A stretch of 64,000 nt of DNA, taken from contig JAZBQD010000018.1 of the NCBI GenBank assembly GCA_036583965.1, positions 15,664,867-15,728,866 of the forward strand, read 5' to 3'. The stretch's first letter is position 1. Each line of letters opens with the position of its first letter. The notes beneath the pieces are model-generated. The model was not told the DNA's origin, searched no databases, and saw only the letters and a program-made list of their open reading frames with translations. Of the stretch, positions 39,201-51,989 are shown piece after piece. The translations under genes and the position numbers were made by a program. The stretch is from Prunella strophiata (taxonomy: Eukaryota; Chordata; Aves; Passeriformes; Prunellidae).

Positions 39201-42200
39201 TTCCACCATGGTGATATCCTGGATAGTAAGAGCCAGGCTGCAATGAATAATTACCAGTTTCACTGAGTCTTTATGTGGCACACTGCCCCCATTCTCTGAG
39301 CCAGAGGGAGCTCAACCCTTTTTGTCCCTTACAAAACATACTCCGTGGGTTTAAAATGACACTTTTCTTCTAGGAAGCTAACTGTAGTATCCCCAAGTTC
39401 TTTAACGTGAATAAAAAAATCTTCATTGCTTTGCTCATTTTCACAGGGCTCATTAGGTTGTTTATGCATGCAAGAGCTGAATGCATGAAAATTCTCATTC
39501 CTTCTTCTGAAGGAATGTTTCCTCTATTTTCCACTAAAAGGCAGGCATTGAGTGACAACAACAACCAAAATGTAATTCCCAGAACTCACTATAAAGTACT
39601 GCTAAAAAAGAAATCCAGGGATATTTATTTGTCTCTCTTGCTGAAGACAGCCTAGCATTTGCAATTTCTCCTGAAATGACAATCCCAACCTAGGTTAAAA
39701 ATCAGTGTCTCAGCTTTCATAACACCAGTGACTTAAGTGACCTATTTTTTTCTATTTATGCATCTGACAGTTTTGAAGAGCTCTTACCTTATTTAATTTT
39801 TGCATGTCCCTGACAGAGTCCACAGCTTTTTCTTAAACAAAAATCATTGCCACACACAGTGCATGAATGTGTGCATCCTATTGTGCACACAATCTACGAA
39901 TGAAACTAAATTAGTGATCATCAATTCCATTTAATTCTATTTCTAATATTCTACAAGCCTCTCACAAATGTGTGTGCATTTAATATTTCAAAATATTAAA
40001 TGTAATTGAATCTTCTTTCCAAATTTTAGTTGAAATATTATCTTTACCTGCTTTTAGTAACTTTGCAGTATTTTAAAGCTAAGAAGTGTTTATTAGATTA
40101 TCCATACACTAACTGTGGATAATTGAAAATACCTGAAAACCACAAGCCTAAGCTTTTCCTTTTGGGATACTAAGTTCCTCCCCAGAAAAGACTGCACAAG
40201 TCTTCACATATTTTGCAAGTCAGAAAATAGGTAAAACTTTCTGAAACTACAGTTCAGAAACTCTGCTGTTCATTCAGACACCTGCCAGGATTTGGTAGGG
40301 CAGATGGTTACTTAAGGATGAACATTTGCCCAAATCCACACCCTTAGGTTTCCTGCCCTTCTCTCTCCCATGACACTTTTGCTCTTTAGGAACACTCCCA
40401 ATACCCTCCAAACCCCAGCACTTTTTTTGGCACTTTGTCCTTCCACTCCACTTAAACAACAAAAGGGTAGGAAGAATATGAAAGGACACTGCTACCTGGA
40501 GTAATTACATGGTAAAACACAATTGTATCCTGAGCATGCTTTGCATCACTGTGCAAGATGCAAAATGGAACTTGACACCAGAGCTACATGACAAAGGCAT
40601 TCTAGTTTTTAGCACTCAGGACAAATATAGGTATGAAAAGAGGACCACCCTCCTCCTCACACTCACCAGAAGCATGCCTTTTTCCAGTGGTTATTCCTCC
40701 AGTCCCTTTGCTGCTATGCAGGAAAAGCTGTATTGATCTATTTTGACATTCACTTCCCATTCTTACTTGTGTCTCTTAGTTTTTCCCTTTGCTTTTATGC
40801 ACACTAACGAGGCCAAAACCCAAAGCTTGCTTCTTACCTACCTGGCTCCTAGAGCCTCTGTTCTAAAATTATTTCTAGTCTTTATACCAGACTCTACAGT
40901 ATAAAATGTCCCAAAACTTTGGGTTTTCTTAGAAAGGCTTCCCACAAAAAAAGAGTGGACTCATTTTGAAAGTAAAATGAACTTGAATCTTTGAAGCATC
41001 ATAGAGGATCACTTTCACTTCAGATAGGAAATGAAAAGACACCTCCAACACCCTTCCATTAAATCACTATCTTCAGCATTTTCTTTTCAGACAGTCCTTA
41101 ACATGTGAGCTGTCCTCTCAAAGAAGCACAGCTTATTTCCTTCCTTCACCACTGCCCAAAACTCAGCCAGGACTCACAGGCAGTGTGAGCTCAGCAACCC
41201 TTTCTGAAAACTTCCCCCCTCTTCCTCCATGCACTGCCCTGAAGAAGGCAAGCAATAATAGCATTGCCTGCAACATTGCTACTATTTGAGAGAAATGCAG
41301 CCATTTATGTCAACTTACCAAAATTTCAGACAGATAACTGTACCCCTTAGGTAATCTCTTCCTGAAATGATTCAGATAGAGTGAACCCTGCCTTCCTGCA
41401 ACATCACCTTTTGGGTGACCAGTCAGAGGCTGTCTCACAGTACTTACTTTTGCAGACATCTCTTTCTCTCCTCTCCCAGCCCTGACCATGGTATCTCCCA
41501 AAGCAGATCATCAGAGCTTTCCTCTCTGGAGGGACCTTCTGCTACCTCGCTCCCTGCTGTGCACACAGTGGTTGGATTATTAACTGTGTAAGCAGTTAAC
41601 AGAGAAATCTATCATTGAACCTTCCTGCTGACTACATAGGCATTAGCAAACTCCACAAAGCACAGCAATTCTTTTCTGGATAGCACCCATTATTCACAGT
41701 CACCCTACATAAAAAGCCTTTATGCTCTTCCTGAATGTTTGCAGTGCACTGGGGACCTGCTGGACACAGCCCTACTAGATAATTGGCAGCAGAGCTGCCT
41801 TTAGCTGGTTTCATTCTTCAGCAGCCTCAGGTACCATTGCTGGCAATACCACCAATTTGAGAGAGGCATGTTTATTATTCTAAAAACTCATTTTACTGTC
41901 TGCTTTAACATTATTTTTCTGTCAAATGTTCATTTAGAGGTGTCTACACATCAAGATTTAGAGACCACCCTGCAAAAAAAGCCTTTTTCTACCCATATCT
42001 TCCACACAGCATATGTTCATGGGCCCTGCTGTGAGCTGCTGAAGGTTTTAAAAACAACAGAGTTGAAGTCTTTTGTGGGAAAACACTACAAGCCAAATGC
42101 TGAACCTAAATACTATTTGCAGATGCACATTGTGCTCACAAGGTGAGCCAAGCAGAATAATGCAAGCAAATAATTATCCTCTGAAGAAAACAGAGAATGT

Positions 42201-43639
42201 GAAGAATAGTGGTTAACAAATTAATGGAAGTCCTGCCAACATTTCAGATCTGGAAGTTCAGCTCTTCCTCCCCACACCTGCTGTGAAGCCCTGGTGCAGT
42301 TCTCCAGCCCCTCATTCACCACCACGCTCTTCCCTTGAGCTCTGGTTACATTCCTTGAGCCTACACAGCACAGCTGAATTTTCTCCCACAGCCCCCTCTG
42401 ACCACCTCCACCCTCTCTCCCAAGGTCAAATGCTACATTCATGTCCAAGCTCCCACAGCACCACATTCAAGACCCTGATGTGAAAGAGACTGCAAGCTTT
42501 ACTATGCACAGTAATTAACCTCTCTCTGAAATTATTCCTGCCTGCACCCCCTCAACCCTGCCAGCTCAGGTTTGTAAGCTACAAACACCAACCTGACTAG
42601 CTCACATTGACCTACTATATCCCCCAAAGCACTTTTATTGCTGCAATCACACTACTGGGAAGCATCTCCTCTGTCTTTGCACCAGGACTCCATTCCCAGC
42701 AGCAAAGAGATGGCACAACAGGGTGATGGAAATCCATCATCCATGCCCTGCAGATGGTCTCAGTCCTGATTCATGGATGCTGCCAGAGGAAGCCAAGTGC
42801 CACCAATACTTAAAGGGCCCTTCACTCTTACCTGGCTCCTATTTCCCCAGCCCTCCCCCTATTTTCTTCCTCACCCAAAGCACAGTGCAGTGGGACAGAG
42901 AAGGAGAGGAGGAGCAGCAGCACCCTGGATGTTTGAAGTGAAAAAAAAGTAACATAAGTTAAAACTACAGACTGGACACTGTCTAGCAGACTACATATCA
43001 GTCAAGTACACTTTAGCAGTTGTACGCTCTTTTGGCAATCTGAGAGCTTTAAAAGGAGTAATACGAGTTCACCTGTGATGAACTTAAGATTTTTAAAGTA
43101 AGAGAAGAGGGTCTGGAAAGCATCTTGCATTTGAGAGTCCTGTAGCATACTGGAGACAAACAACTGCTGATCCCTGCACTGAATCCAAGTCATACTGCTG
43201 CCACTACAGGGAACATCACACAGCTGCAACCATGCACCACTTTTGAGAGCTGAACTAAACAGTCTCAGACTTAAGCATATTCATGAAGGGAGGTATCTGA
43301 GAAATATTAGAATATTTGGGAGAATTTTTTTTTTTATTTTTTTTTTTTGTAAAGACAGCAAACATGCATCACTCAATTAATGAAACCAGTAGTGGTACTT
43401 GCTGGTTTTATAACTCAGTTATATCCAGAGGCAGCAAACTGAGCAGGACCCCAGCAAGGGAGAGGACACAGACATATCTGTAGTACAGACTCCATACACA
43501 GCAATGCTTCAAGTCAAACAACAACCACTCACATATACAGCTATTCTGGGTATTTTCAGCAGGACATAACCATAAGAGGTCTCAACACTGTCATCTTTTG
43601 GGAGACCAGGAAAAGCACCAACAACTTAACCTAGCAGAC
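33270..43639. other. Intronic sequence; no genes recognised
   Basis: Over 10 kb of AT-rich intron with no recognised CR1, LTR or RNA gene. The longest frames (114 codons at 37120-37464; 100 codons at 38803-39105) show no domain. Small inverted repeats lie at 37787-37808 and 39977-40002, and a T-rich tract at about 43326-43349. Confidence 0.6.
39977..40002. repeat. Perfect 12-bp inverted repeat with 2-bp spacer
   Basis: catttaatattt, then ca, then aaatattaaatg. A near-continuous AT-rich palindrome in intron with no adjoining gene. Confidence 0.9.
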
Positions 43640-43830
43640 CTTCCTTCTGTTTAATTAAACACTTTATTAGAAAAACTGTGTACTTATTTATGAGTCATAT
43701 TTTAAAAGTCCAAGAATACAGCTGTCTTGTGAATGCAAGCCAAGAATGGGAATCTTGGTTTTGTGTTTTCTTCATGTCAGCTTAACAGCTTAATTAGCTC
43801 TACTCACAATGTTAAATACTCTCAGAATGA
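43640..43830. promoter_or_regulatory. Candidate conserved non-coding element, weak
   Basis: Contains tttaattaaac, atttatgagtcatatt (AP-1-like TGAGTCA), a near-palindromic pair around ccaagaatgggaatcttgg, and cttaattagctc. No coding or repeat signature. The call rests on motif texture only. Confidence 0.25.
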
Positions 43831-46800
43831 GAATTAAATCAGCCTTTTGTAACATTCAGAGCAGTGGATGAGGTTTTTTCACTCAGTTAATTGGACACTT
43901 CTTTCCAGTGTAGCAAAAGGACAACAAAATAATCACTGTGCTTACTAAAGTAACTGTTACACTAAAGAGGTTAAAACAAATGCAGTCAGACACACTTGTT
44001 TGTTTTTAGAATTGGTTGTAGTCTGTTTCTTGCAATCACAAACAGGCCTTGTGAGAAAAAACAAGGGTCATAATGCACTGGTCCTAAAATCATGATTTCA
44101 CACTTGAGTAAAACCCATGTTTTCACAGTCCAAACTCACAAGTGCCTCAGGGAAATATAAACCTGCAGCTTGCAGAGGAGAAGTGAGAAGGACTGGGCCT
44201 TATCTTCCCAGTGAAAATTGCTCCACAGCCACCAGTGATAGCACTGACATCTGCTAGATTTAGGCTTTTTATTGGAACAAGTGCTTTAATAGAAATTGAA
44301 GACAATTTTAAAGAAAAAAAACCTCCCCATTTCCTCTATAGCATGTCTTCAGCATAAAGCACATGAATCCTCGTCTCCAACTGGCTCAGAACAGTTTGAT
44401 TACCCATAAAATGCTTTACCTTCACCTTGGTGTGAACCAGAGAGTAGAAAATTACCTTATGCATTTCTTCTTATTGTCACATTATAAATGCCAAAGATTT
44501 ACTTTCCTCTGTACCCTCCACCCTCAGCTTAGGCTAACCTATTAAAAACCAAGGCAACTGGCCAGAAAATTAAAAGTCAAAAACTTCAGTACATCAAAAA
44601 TCTGACACATAGGATCTGTGTGTTTTATTTTTTAGTTATGACTTGTACTTTTTCCTAGATAATGCTGGTTATATAAATGACATTACATAAATACTGAGAG
44701 AAAATGAAGAAACACACCTGGAATAACAATCAAACCCATGAAGCAAAAGGAAAAATCTTCTGTTGATCCAAAGGTAGTTAAATACTGCATGTATTTTACA
44801 GCCTAGGCTGTGAATGAAATCTAACATTAGGCTTCTTCCAGACTAACCCATGAACTCTCATGCCAACAACATCCCTTCAGGAGCCCACCATCACACAGAC
44901 CTTGCTAAGCTTCACCCCCATGGAGAGCTTTTCACTTTTTCATCAGGAAAGATGCTTGGTGGGAGGAAAGTTTGGACACTGCACGGAATTTAATACAACT
45001 TCACTAAAGGAAGTCCAGCCAGTTTGGTGCTCCTGAGACTGAGCTGGCATTCTTGACAGGCATGAAGAAGGTTACAGCACAGCAAACTTCATTCACACTT
45101 TTACACCTCCTTTCCTTTCCCAGCACCACTGTGTGCCTCGTCCAAGCTCTTCCCATGGCCAAGCTCCCTGCTCTTAAACATTTAGGTAAGGATTTGTGAA
45201 AACAGATTGATCTCAGTCTTTTTCCTTGGTCTTTTTCAGAGACATGCTAACAGGACCTGTACCAAACACCAGTCATGCTAGCATTTCTCATGGGGTGTTT
45301 TCCCAAAACGTCCCTCTAGGCAATGTTTTCCTTGCTGAAAGGGATTATTTCTGTAACATGCAAAAGTTGGTTTATGTAACACATCATCTGTCTCACCCCC
45401 ATTACAGGGGATTTAAGAGTATGCAGATGAAGAGGTAATACTGCAGTCAACAAGAGATTTCAAGAAAAGCAGTAAAGCTCACTCCAAGATACTGTTAGTG
45501 ATTCTGCATTAGAAATTAAAGGTTTTACAATGAAGTGTACTGAGCAACAACTTCATTTGCAGAAAAGATATCAGGAGAAACACAATATATATATTATTTG
45601 CTAAATACACAGTTTAGCTGGCAAAAGCTCAACAGTTTCAGTAATGGCTGGTACACAGTGGGAAAGGTATCACTTCCAAGTCCAGGGAGGACTGGGAAAT
45701 CTGGCATCTAAACACTAGGCAGTTTATGGCAAATAATAACTTTAATAAGAATGACAGGCTGAAGTTGTTAATAATATCCTTTTTCCATATGAATACTAAA
45801 CCTCTTCTTCAGATGTGGAGCATTATTTATTGCTCTTTAAGTGAGGAAAAGGAAAGGAAGGAAGTGGGAAAAACCTGCAAGTGTCTCTCATTCTGACTGG
45901 GCTCCAAAACATGTAAATAATTCTCTATTTCTTTTAAGAAGTTTCTTCTGAGACCCCCACTGTACTCTGGCAAATATACATATAGTGGCTTACTAAAGCA
46001 TCAGCTCACATACTTAAAAACACAGCCTTGTGTCTGTTTTCTATCACCTGCATGACCAGATCATTACAGTAATGCTCAGTTCATGTCAACCAGCTTCCAA
46101 AACACATGTCTGTGTCCATGAAACTCCTTAGTACTCCTCAATTGCTTGTGGTTATTATTCAAGAGTAAAAGAGTGGAAACATTGCAATTACTCACTCAAA
46201 GCAGGAGCACTTTGTGGGTAGCTGCATAGACTCTTAATGGATTTTACTCTGCAGTCCAAGCAGTAAAAGAGAAAAGTTCTTGTTACCTCAACTTCTGTGC
46301 TGCAAGCCTGCTGGAAAGGATGTCCCTCCAGCATTAGAAGTTAATTTAGCTGCTTCTGTTACTATTCAACCCCTGGACTCCCTTCTGAGGCTGCCAACAC
46401 AAATACCACCTGTGAAGGCCATTCTCATAAACTTGTTCCATGCAAAGGGATTTGAAATGTCTGTCTCAGCTCGTCAGGGAACACGTGGCAGCCCAAAAGC
46501 TCTAACAACCAACACATACAGGAAGGTTTTTCTTGCCCACAGTGTCCGTGTTAGATAGCACATCTTCACCACGCTCATGTGTTCAAATTCATACAGAATT
46601 CAGGTCATTTTCCATATAAGATCATTTATGCAGTCCAGCTGAATCAAGATGAAATCAGTGGACTTGTATGAATGCTGCTATAAATTATTGCTAGAGTAAG
46701 TTCTCAATTACTGCAGCAACAACATTAAGTAAATCCCTTAACAATATGTAAGGAAATAAGCAAACACACCTAGGATTTATTTCTGGGACATTAACTGTGG

Positions 46801-47899
46801 CCTGTGCAAGGTAACAAAACCAGCTGAACTTTTCCACACCTCAATTTTCCCTTAATAGCATATGCTAAACTAAAAGCTATCCACAGCAACTTTAGGTTAT
46901 GAATTGATCAAATGTTACTGAGTTTCAACTGCAGTAACAGGGATGCAGACTCCAAAACAAAACGTCCTCATCCATTCATTACTCCACATGTTTGCTCTTA
47001 AATAAGAGAGACTTACCACATAGCCTCCACTACCCAAATTATTGGACTGTGAAAAAAGACCAAATTTTACAATGGTTAAGGCTCCACATATGCTCTAAAG
47101 AAAAAGCATGAAGTTTACTTAAAGATGAAACTGGAGGCTGATTTTCACAGAATTTCACCCTTTGGCCTCACATATGCTGTGTAGCAGTATTCACATTAGT
47201 TGCTTTACTGCTTCTATTAAGAAAGGAAATCTGAAGAGAAACATCTACAGCAGACCACTGTTGTCTCACTGAATATGGCACAAGGCATTGCACACTGCAC
47301 TGGAGTTCATAAACCACTGACAGGATTAGGAATTTAGATGAGTGTCTTTCAGACGAAAAGGTGGTAGGAAGAAGACAATCAGTAATAACCATCCAACATA
47401 ACATCAGGTACATTTTTTACCCAGCCTGACACCATCCTTACTCTTCTCCACACAACTTCATAATCCATTAAATAGACATTCACTAGCATTCACCAGAAAT
47501 GTACTTTTCATTCTACAGCAAACAGAGAAAAAGGCAGTACCTTCCCCTTGCTTCCCTGTCCCAAACCCTGGCACGAGTCAGAAACAGAGAGGAAAGGAGG
47601 GAGGGAGAGATGGTGTGAGCATAAAGGGAAATACAGAGCTTCAAGGCAGCTACAGACTGGGCAGCCCCACTACAATGAAAAAGCAGCTCTGTACCACGTA
47701 GCAGCTTCTGATGTTTGGAAGTCCTGCCCATCCATGAAATGCAAGGAAGCACACCAAGGGCTGAACTTCAGCATTAGCAAGCTTTGACAAACCAGCCAGC
47801 TCCCTGATCCCAGGAAGAGAAAGGTGGGGGCAGCCCTGTGAACATTTGGACTAGGCAGATGCATTGGCAGCCAAGACCTGAAATTAAGCTGTTGGCCAG
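43831..47899. other. Intronic sequence; no genes recognised
   Basis: AT-rich intron. A 92-codon frame at 46280-46558 and an 81-codon minus frame at 47168-47413 have no recognisable product. A short AT repeat lies near 45585-45597. Confidence 0.6.
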
Positions 47900-48200
47900 T
47901 TTACATCTTATTAGAGCGCCTCTCTTTTCCAATCTAACAGCAGGTGCTGGCTGAGCCTAATGACACACACAGTTTACACAACACATGGCAGCGTACGCGG
48001 GAGCTTCAGCTCTGAATGCACACACACGGGTCAGTGGTGCTGGCACTTTCAGTCAGTGCCACGAGGCATTCCTGCTTTGTTCTATTATAAAAATATTTAC
48101 TGGAACTAATTTCCCAGTTTGGATTCATTAAAGACACAGAAGTCTGGAAGCATATATTTATTTTTCCCAAACAGCTTTGAAAGAGGACTTGGGGCAGTAC
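47900..48200. promoter_or_regulatory. Candidate conserved non-coding element, weak
   Basis: Retained CpGs (agagcgcctc, cagcgtacgcggg, acacgggtc, gccacgagg) are followed by a compact AT-rich stretch with MEF2-like ctattataaaaatattt and ggattcattaaagac. A 68-codon minus frame crosses it without any match. The texture suggests constraint; this is inference. Confidence 0.3.
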
Positions 48201-50839
48201 TGACTGCCTCACAAACAGGCAAGACTCATCTTTTCTTTACCCTCCTGCATTTTGAGTTTGGTTATAACAAAAATTCCCTGTAGAAACACCATAGAAGGCT
48301 CACATTTCCCACCTACAAAGCTGTCTCATTTCAGTGAATTTGGAAATTTAGTCACTGGACCTGTTTTCTGAGGCCCAAAATGAGATAGACACATTCTCAG
48401 CTTGGCATGGCATCCAAGCCCAGGGTTGTGGGGAGGTGGGTGTCAAAATATATTAAAAAGGCTGATTATGGAAAAACAAACTTTTAGTTTTAGTTTAAAC
48501 TGAAGATCTACTCAGTTGGCATTCTAGGGGCATGGGGATACAAGAAGGCAATTTAATCTGTTATTTTCCAAGTTTTCAAATGGGATGGAGACACTGAACC
48601 ATGTTAGGGAGCAACGATCATATAAACCAGCCCTTTATGAATGTTACAGGCACTGAGAGAGGAGAGAGGCACAGTCATTTCACCAGCCAGCATATTCAGA
48701 GGCAAAGGAAGACCCAGGGGAAGTGGGAGCCAGAGTTGGATCTGAAGAAAGGGAACAGCAGCAATACCTAGAAGGACAAAGACTGCACCTGAGAGCTGTT
48801 TTGAAAACTCAGTCAAGTTCAGGGAGCATGAAAGGCTCCAAGCCCTTGGGAATGAAACACTGCACAGACTTAAACAAATTGGTATAATAGCAGGATACAG
48901 CAGCTGGCAGATGTTGCCAGTACAGTCACACCAATGACACAACTACTACATGCAAGTCTGACTAAAAGAGACACTGAATTCCCCTTGCATTGCACTCAAA
49001 CCTAAAAACCATCTTCACATGGGGAGCTGCATAAGCTCAGGCAAAACATGGAATGAGAACTGCCCGATTTTGGCACAGACTCCTTGCACAGTGTTTAGTA
49101 ACACTCCTGTAATTAATGTGGTAGTTAATGCTTCAGGAAAAACCTTTTTAACTCCTGTGAAAATCTGTAAGACTCCTACTGGGCCAAGTCCAAAGACTTT
49201 TTAAAGGAACAAAACAAAGAACAACTACTGAAAATTCGAGTTTGCATTTTTGATGTGAAAGAAGTAGAAAAGGGGATTAAAGTTGGAATTTGATCATCTC
49301 AGTGATGGATCTTGTTGCTCGTTTGTCTCAGGCTGAGAATAGAAATTCAGTCCTGTGAATTTGAGAAACCCTTCCCCAGCAACAGAATAATGGCACTAGA
49401 AGTACCCTGGTATCAAATAAACTCAGTCTTATCACACTAATCTCTCACGTACAAAATTCCCATGGGTATCTACTGACCAAAGTGTATCACACCTTTAAAA
49501 GCACTTATATAAGCCATTGGAGAAAAAAAACAGTGTCCCTACAAGTGAGTTGCTGAAACCTGCATTGGCAAATTACTTAAAAACTTATAAAGGTATTAGA
49601 AATAATAGAATTTTCTACTGGACATAAAAGCTAAGACTTATCCTTTGATAACCCTCCCTGTATTTCAGAGATTTCACTGCTTTAGTTGCAGAAGCTGTTC
49701 ATAATCATATAATTGAGGAAACCATTAATGGAACACCCAATAAAAGAGCCAAAAGTAGTTTTGAGCCTTTCCCTTCTACTCCACTGCATTCACATGAGCC
49801 ATTTAAGGTGTGCTTTTAGATGGATTTTTTCATGGAGGCTTTTTGTTTGTTTATTTAAGTTCCATATTCGCCACTATCCAGTAACAGAAAGTCTTCCTAG
49901 TAAATAGTTTGATATCTGGCAAACATCAGTACTGATGTCAAGAAAATCCTATCTAACTTCATCCAGTATATCAAGTTTCTAGTGAAATTCCTAAGAAACA
50001 TCTCTCTAACAAACCCCACTCCACTCACTTCTTGTGACACCCGCATCATTTAATTTGATTAAATTCTCCCTTTAAAGTTTACAATAGGTTTGCACAGGAC
50101 AAGAGTTCACCCTGCAGCACATGTCCATCCCAAAACTGTTTCTACTTTCCCTAGATTAATAACAAGTGTTTTGCCTAGAAATGGAAAAACTAAAACATCA
50201 TTTATCAGTGGCTTGGACGTTCCTTGCTGTTTTCACATCAAGTCCCTGAATTAGCTTTGTGGATTTTCAAGCAAGGCCCATGAAGCCAGGTGTGGACTCA
50301 GTGCTTCCCCATCCTTACCTCAGCAAGACTGAGGGGGCTACTCTTAAAAATTAAAGCAAAATCTACTGAGAAGCTGTTTCACTTGCTGTGATGCTCATCA
50401 GTATTTACACAAAAGCTGTTTTTTGTTGCTTCTCAGAGACAAGGACCAGAGTGCATACTCTGATCTCCCTTGACTGAAAATGCTCTAGGCAGCAAGGAGA
50501 GATCACAGTTCCTGTGATGCAGTTCTCAAGTGCATGTACAATCAGGTTTTTGCCCTCTACACAGAAATGTTTTCCACTCCCTTTTAACTTATTAAAAACC
50601 ATGATGCTCAGTCTTTAATCATATTCAATATTAATACTGAAGGATTTTCCCTGACAGGCTAAGATACAAAATATGTATTTATCATAGTAATTTCTATTTA
50701 CATTCATTAGAAGCTTGATTTTAATTTAAAAATGCAACTGCAGTTTGTCAAGTTTTCTATTAATGCTATTAAACGGGTTTATTGGTCGATGAAATTTTTA
50801 CACAAATTCCATTAAACAGGAAGCACTGAATCTGGTGAG
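48201..50839. other. Intronic sequence; no genes recognised
   Basis: No repeats or RNA genes recognised. The 112-codon minus frame at 48604-48942 is hydrophobic but has no splice pair or recognised family. Confidence 0.6.
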
Positions 50840-51711
50840 AGACACAAAGAATAACAAAGAGGGGCTTCTACAAGTATGGTAACCAAAAAGGAAAGGTCAA
50901 AGAAGGGGTACCCACCCCAGTAAACAACACTGATACACTGCTAACAACAGATGAGAACACTGAGGTACTCAACTTCTTGGCCTCAGTCTTCAGGGGCAAC
51001 CTCTCTTCCCACTCCTCTCCAGTGGAGGGACAGCAGGAGAAGGACTGGGGGAGCAAAGTCCCTCCCACTGTAAATAAAGATCAGGCCATGAAGGAACAAG
51101 TCTATGGGACCTGATGAGTGACACCTCAGAGTGCTGAGGGAATTGGCTGGTGTAGTTGCCAAGACACTCTCCACAATATTTTAAAAGCCATGGCAGTCAG
51201 GTGCAGTCCCAGGTGACTGGAAAAAGGGAAACTTGGTACCCACCTTCAGACAGGGCAGAAAGCAGAACCCTGGGAACTACCAGCCTGTCAGCCTCACCTC
51301 TGTGCCTGGGCATATCATGGCACAGATCCTCCTGCAAGCTGTGCTGAGGCACAGGGAGGATGGGAAGGTGATTTGAGACACCCAGCACAGCTTCACCAAG
51401 GGCAAGTCCTGCCTGACCAACCCTGTGACCTTCTGTGATGGACTGACTCCATCAGCAAACAAGGGAGGGTTACAGATGTCATTTATTTGGGTTTCTGTAA
51501 AGTCTTTAACATAGTTCTCCACAACATCCTTCTCTCTAAATTGGAGATAAATGGATTTGATGGTGGGATTGTTAGGTGGATAAGGAATTGGCTGGATCCA
51601 GAGGGCAGTGGTCAAGGGCTGAGTACCAATGGACATCAGTGACAAGAGGCTGAAACTGGATGATCTTCAAGGTCCCTTCCAACCCTGGTCATTCTATGAT
51701 TCATTCTACAA
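50840..51711 (+). mobile_element. CR1 LINE, RT region joined to its 3' end by internal deletion
   Basis: Runs from gggcttctacaagta through the RT text: gactggaaaaagggaaactt, ctgggaactaccagcctgtc, agcctcacctctgtgcctgg, tcaccaagggcaagtcctgc, atttgggtttctgtaaagtc. Near 51640-51650 it jumps to the extreme 3' UTR (ctggatgatcttcaaggtcc) and ends with the CR1 tail attctatgattcattctac. The frame is broken several times, so the copy is dead. Confidence 0.95.
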
Positions 51712-51962
51712 TTTTTCCAGAAAGTGATACTGCAAAATATATTCTTTTTGTACATCAGAGAACATCTTTCCCTTACAGACAAAACAGTGACCTTTACTTA
51801 AGACTGCAGCTGCCACTAACTCACTTTCAGTCAAGAACCAATTCAAATGTCACATTTAAGACTGACACTTTTCCACTTCAATCCCCTGTCCCATCCCAGG
51901 GCCTGCCTAAGATACTGTGAGCCACTGAATACCTTCCAGCATTACTTAAGCTGGAAGTAAGT

Positions 51963-51989
51963 TAAGCTCTTACTTAAGTTAAGAGCTTA
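51963..51989. repeat. Perfect 10-bp inverted repeat with 7-nt loop
   Basis: taagctctta (51963-51972), loop cttaagt, taagagctta (51980-51989). It lies in a stretch (51942-51990) made of several ttacttaagct-like pieces, suggesting local duplication and inversion. Confidence 0.85.

Noticed and set aside
43002..43229. Minus-strand 75-codon frame containing a possible internal donor (caggtgaac)
   Set aside because: No recognised family and no convincing acceptor; it does not resemble the missing PH or RhoGAP exons.
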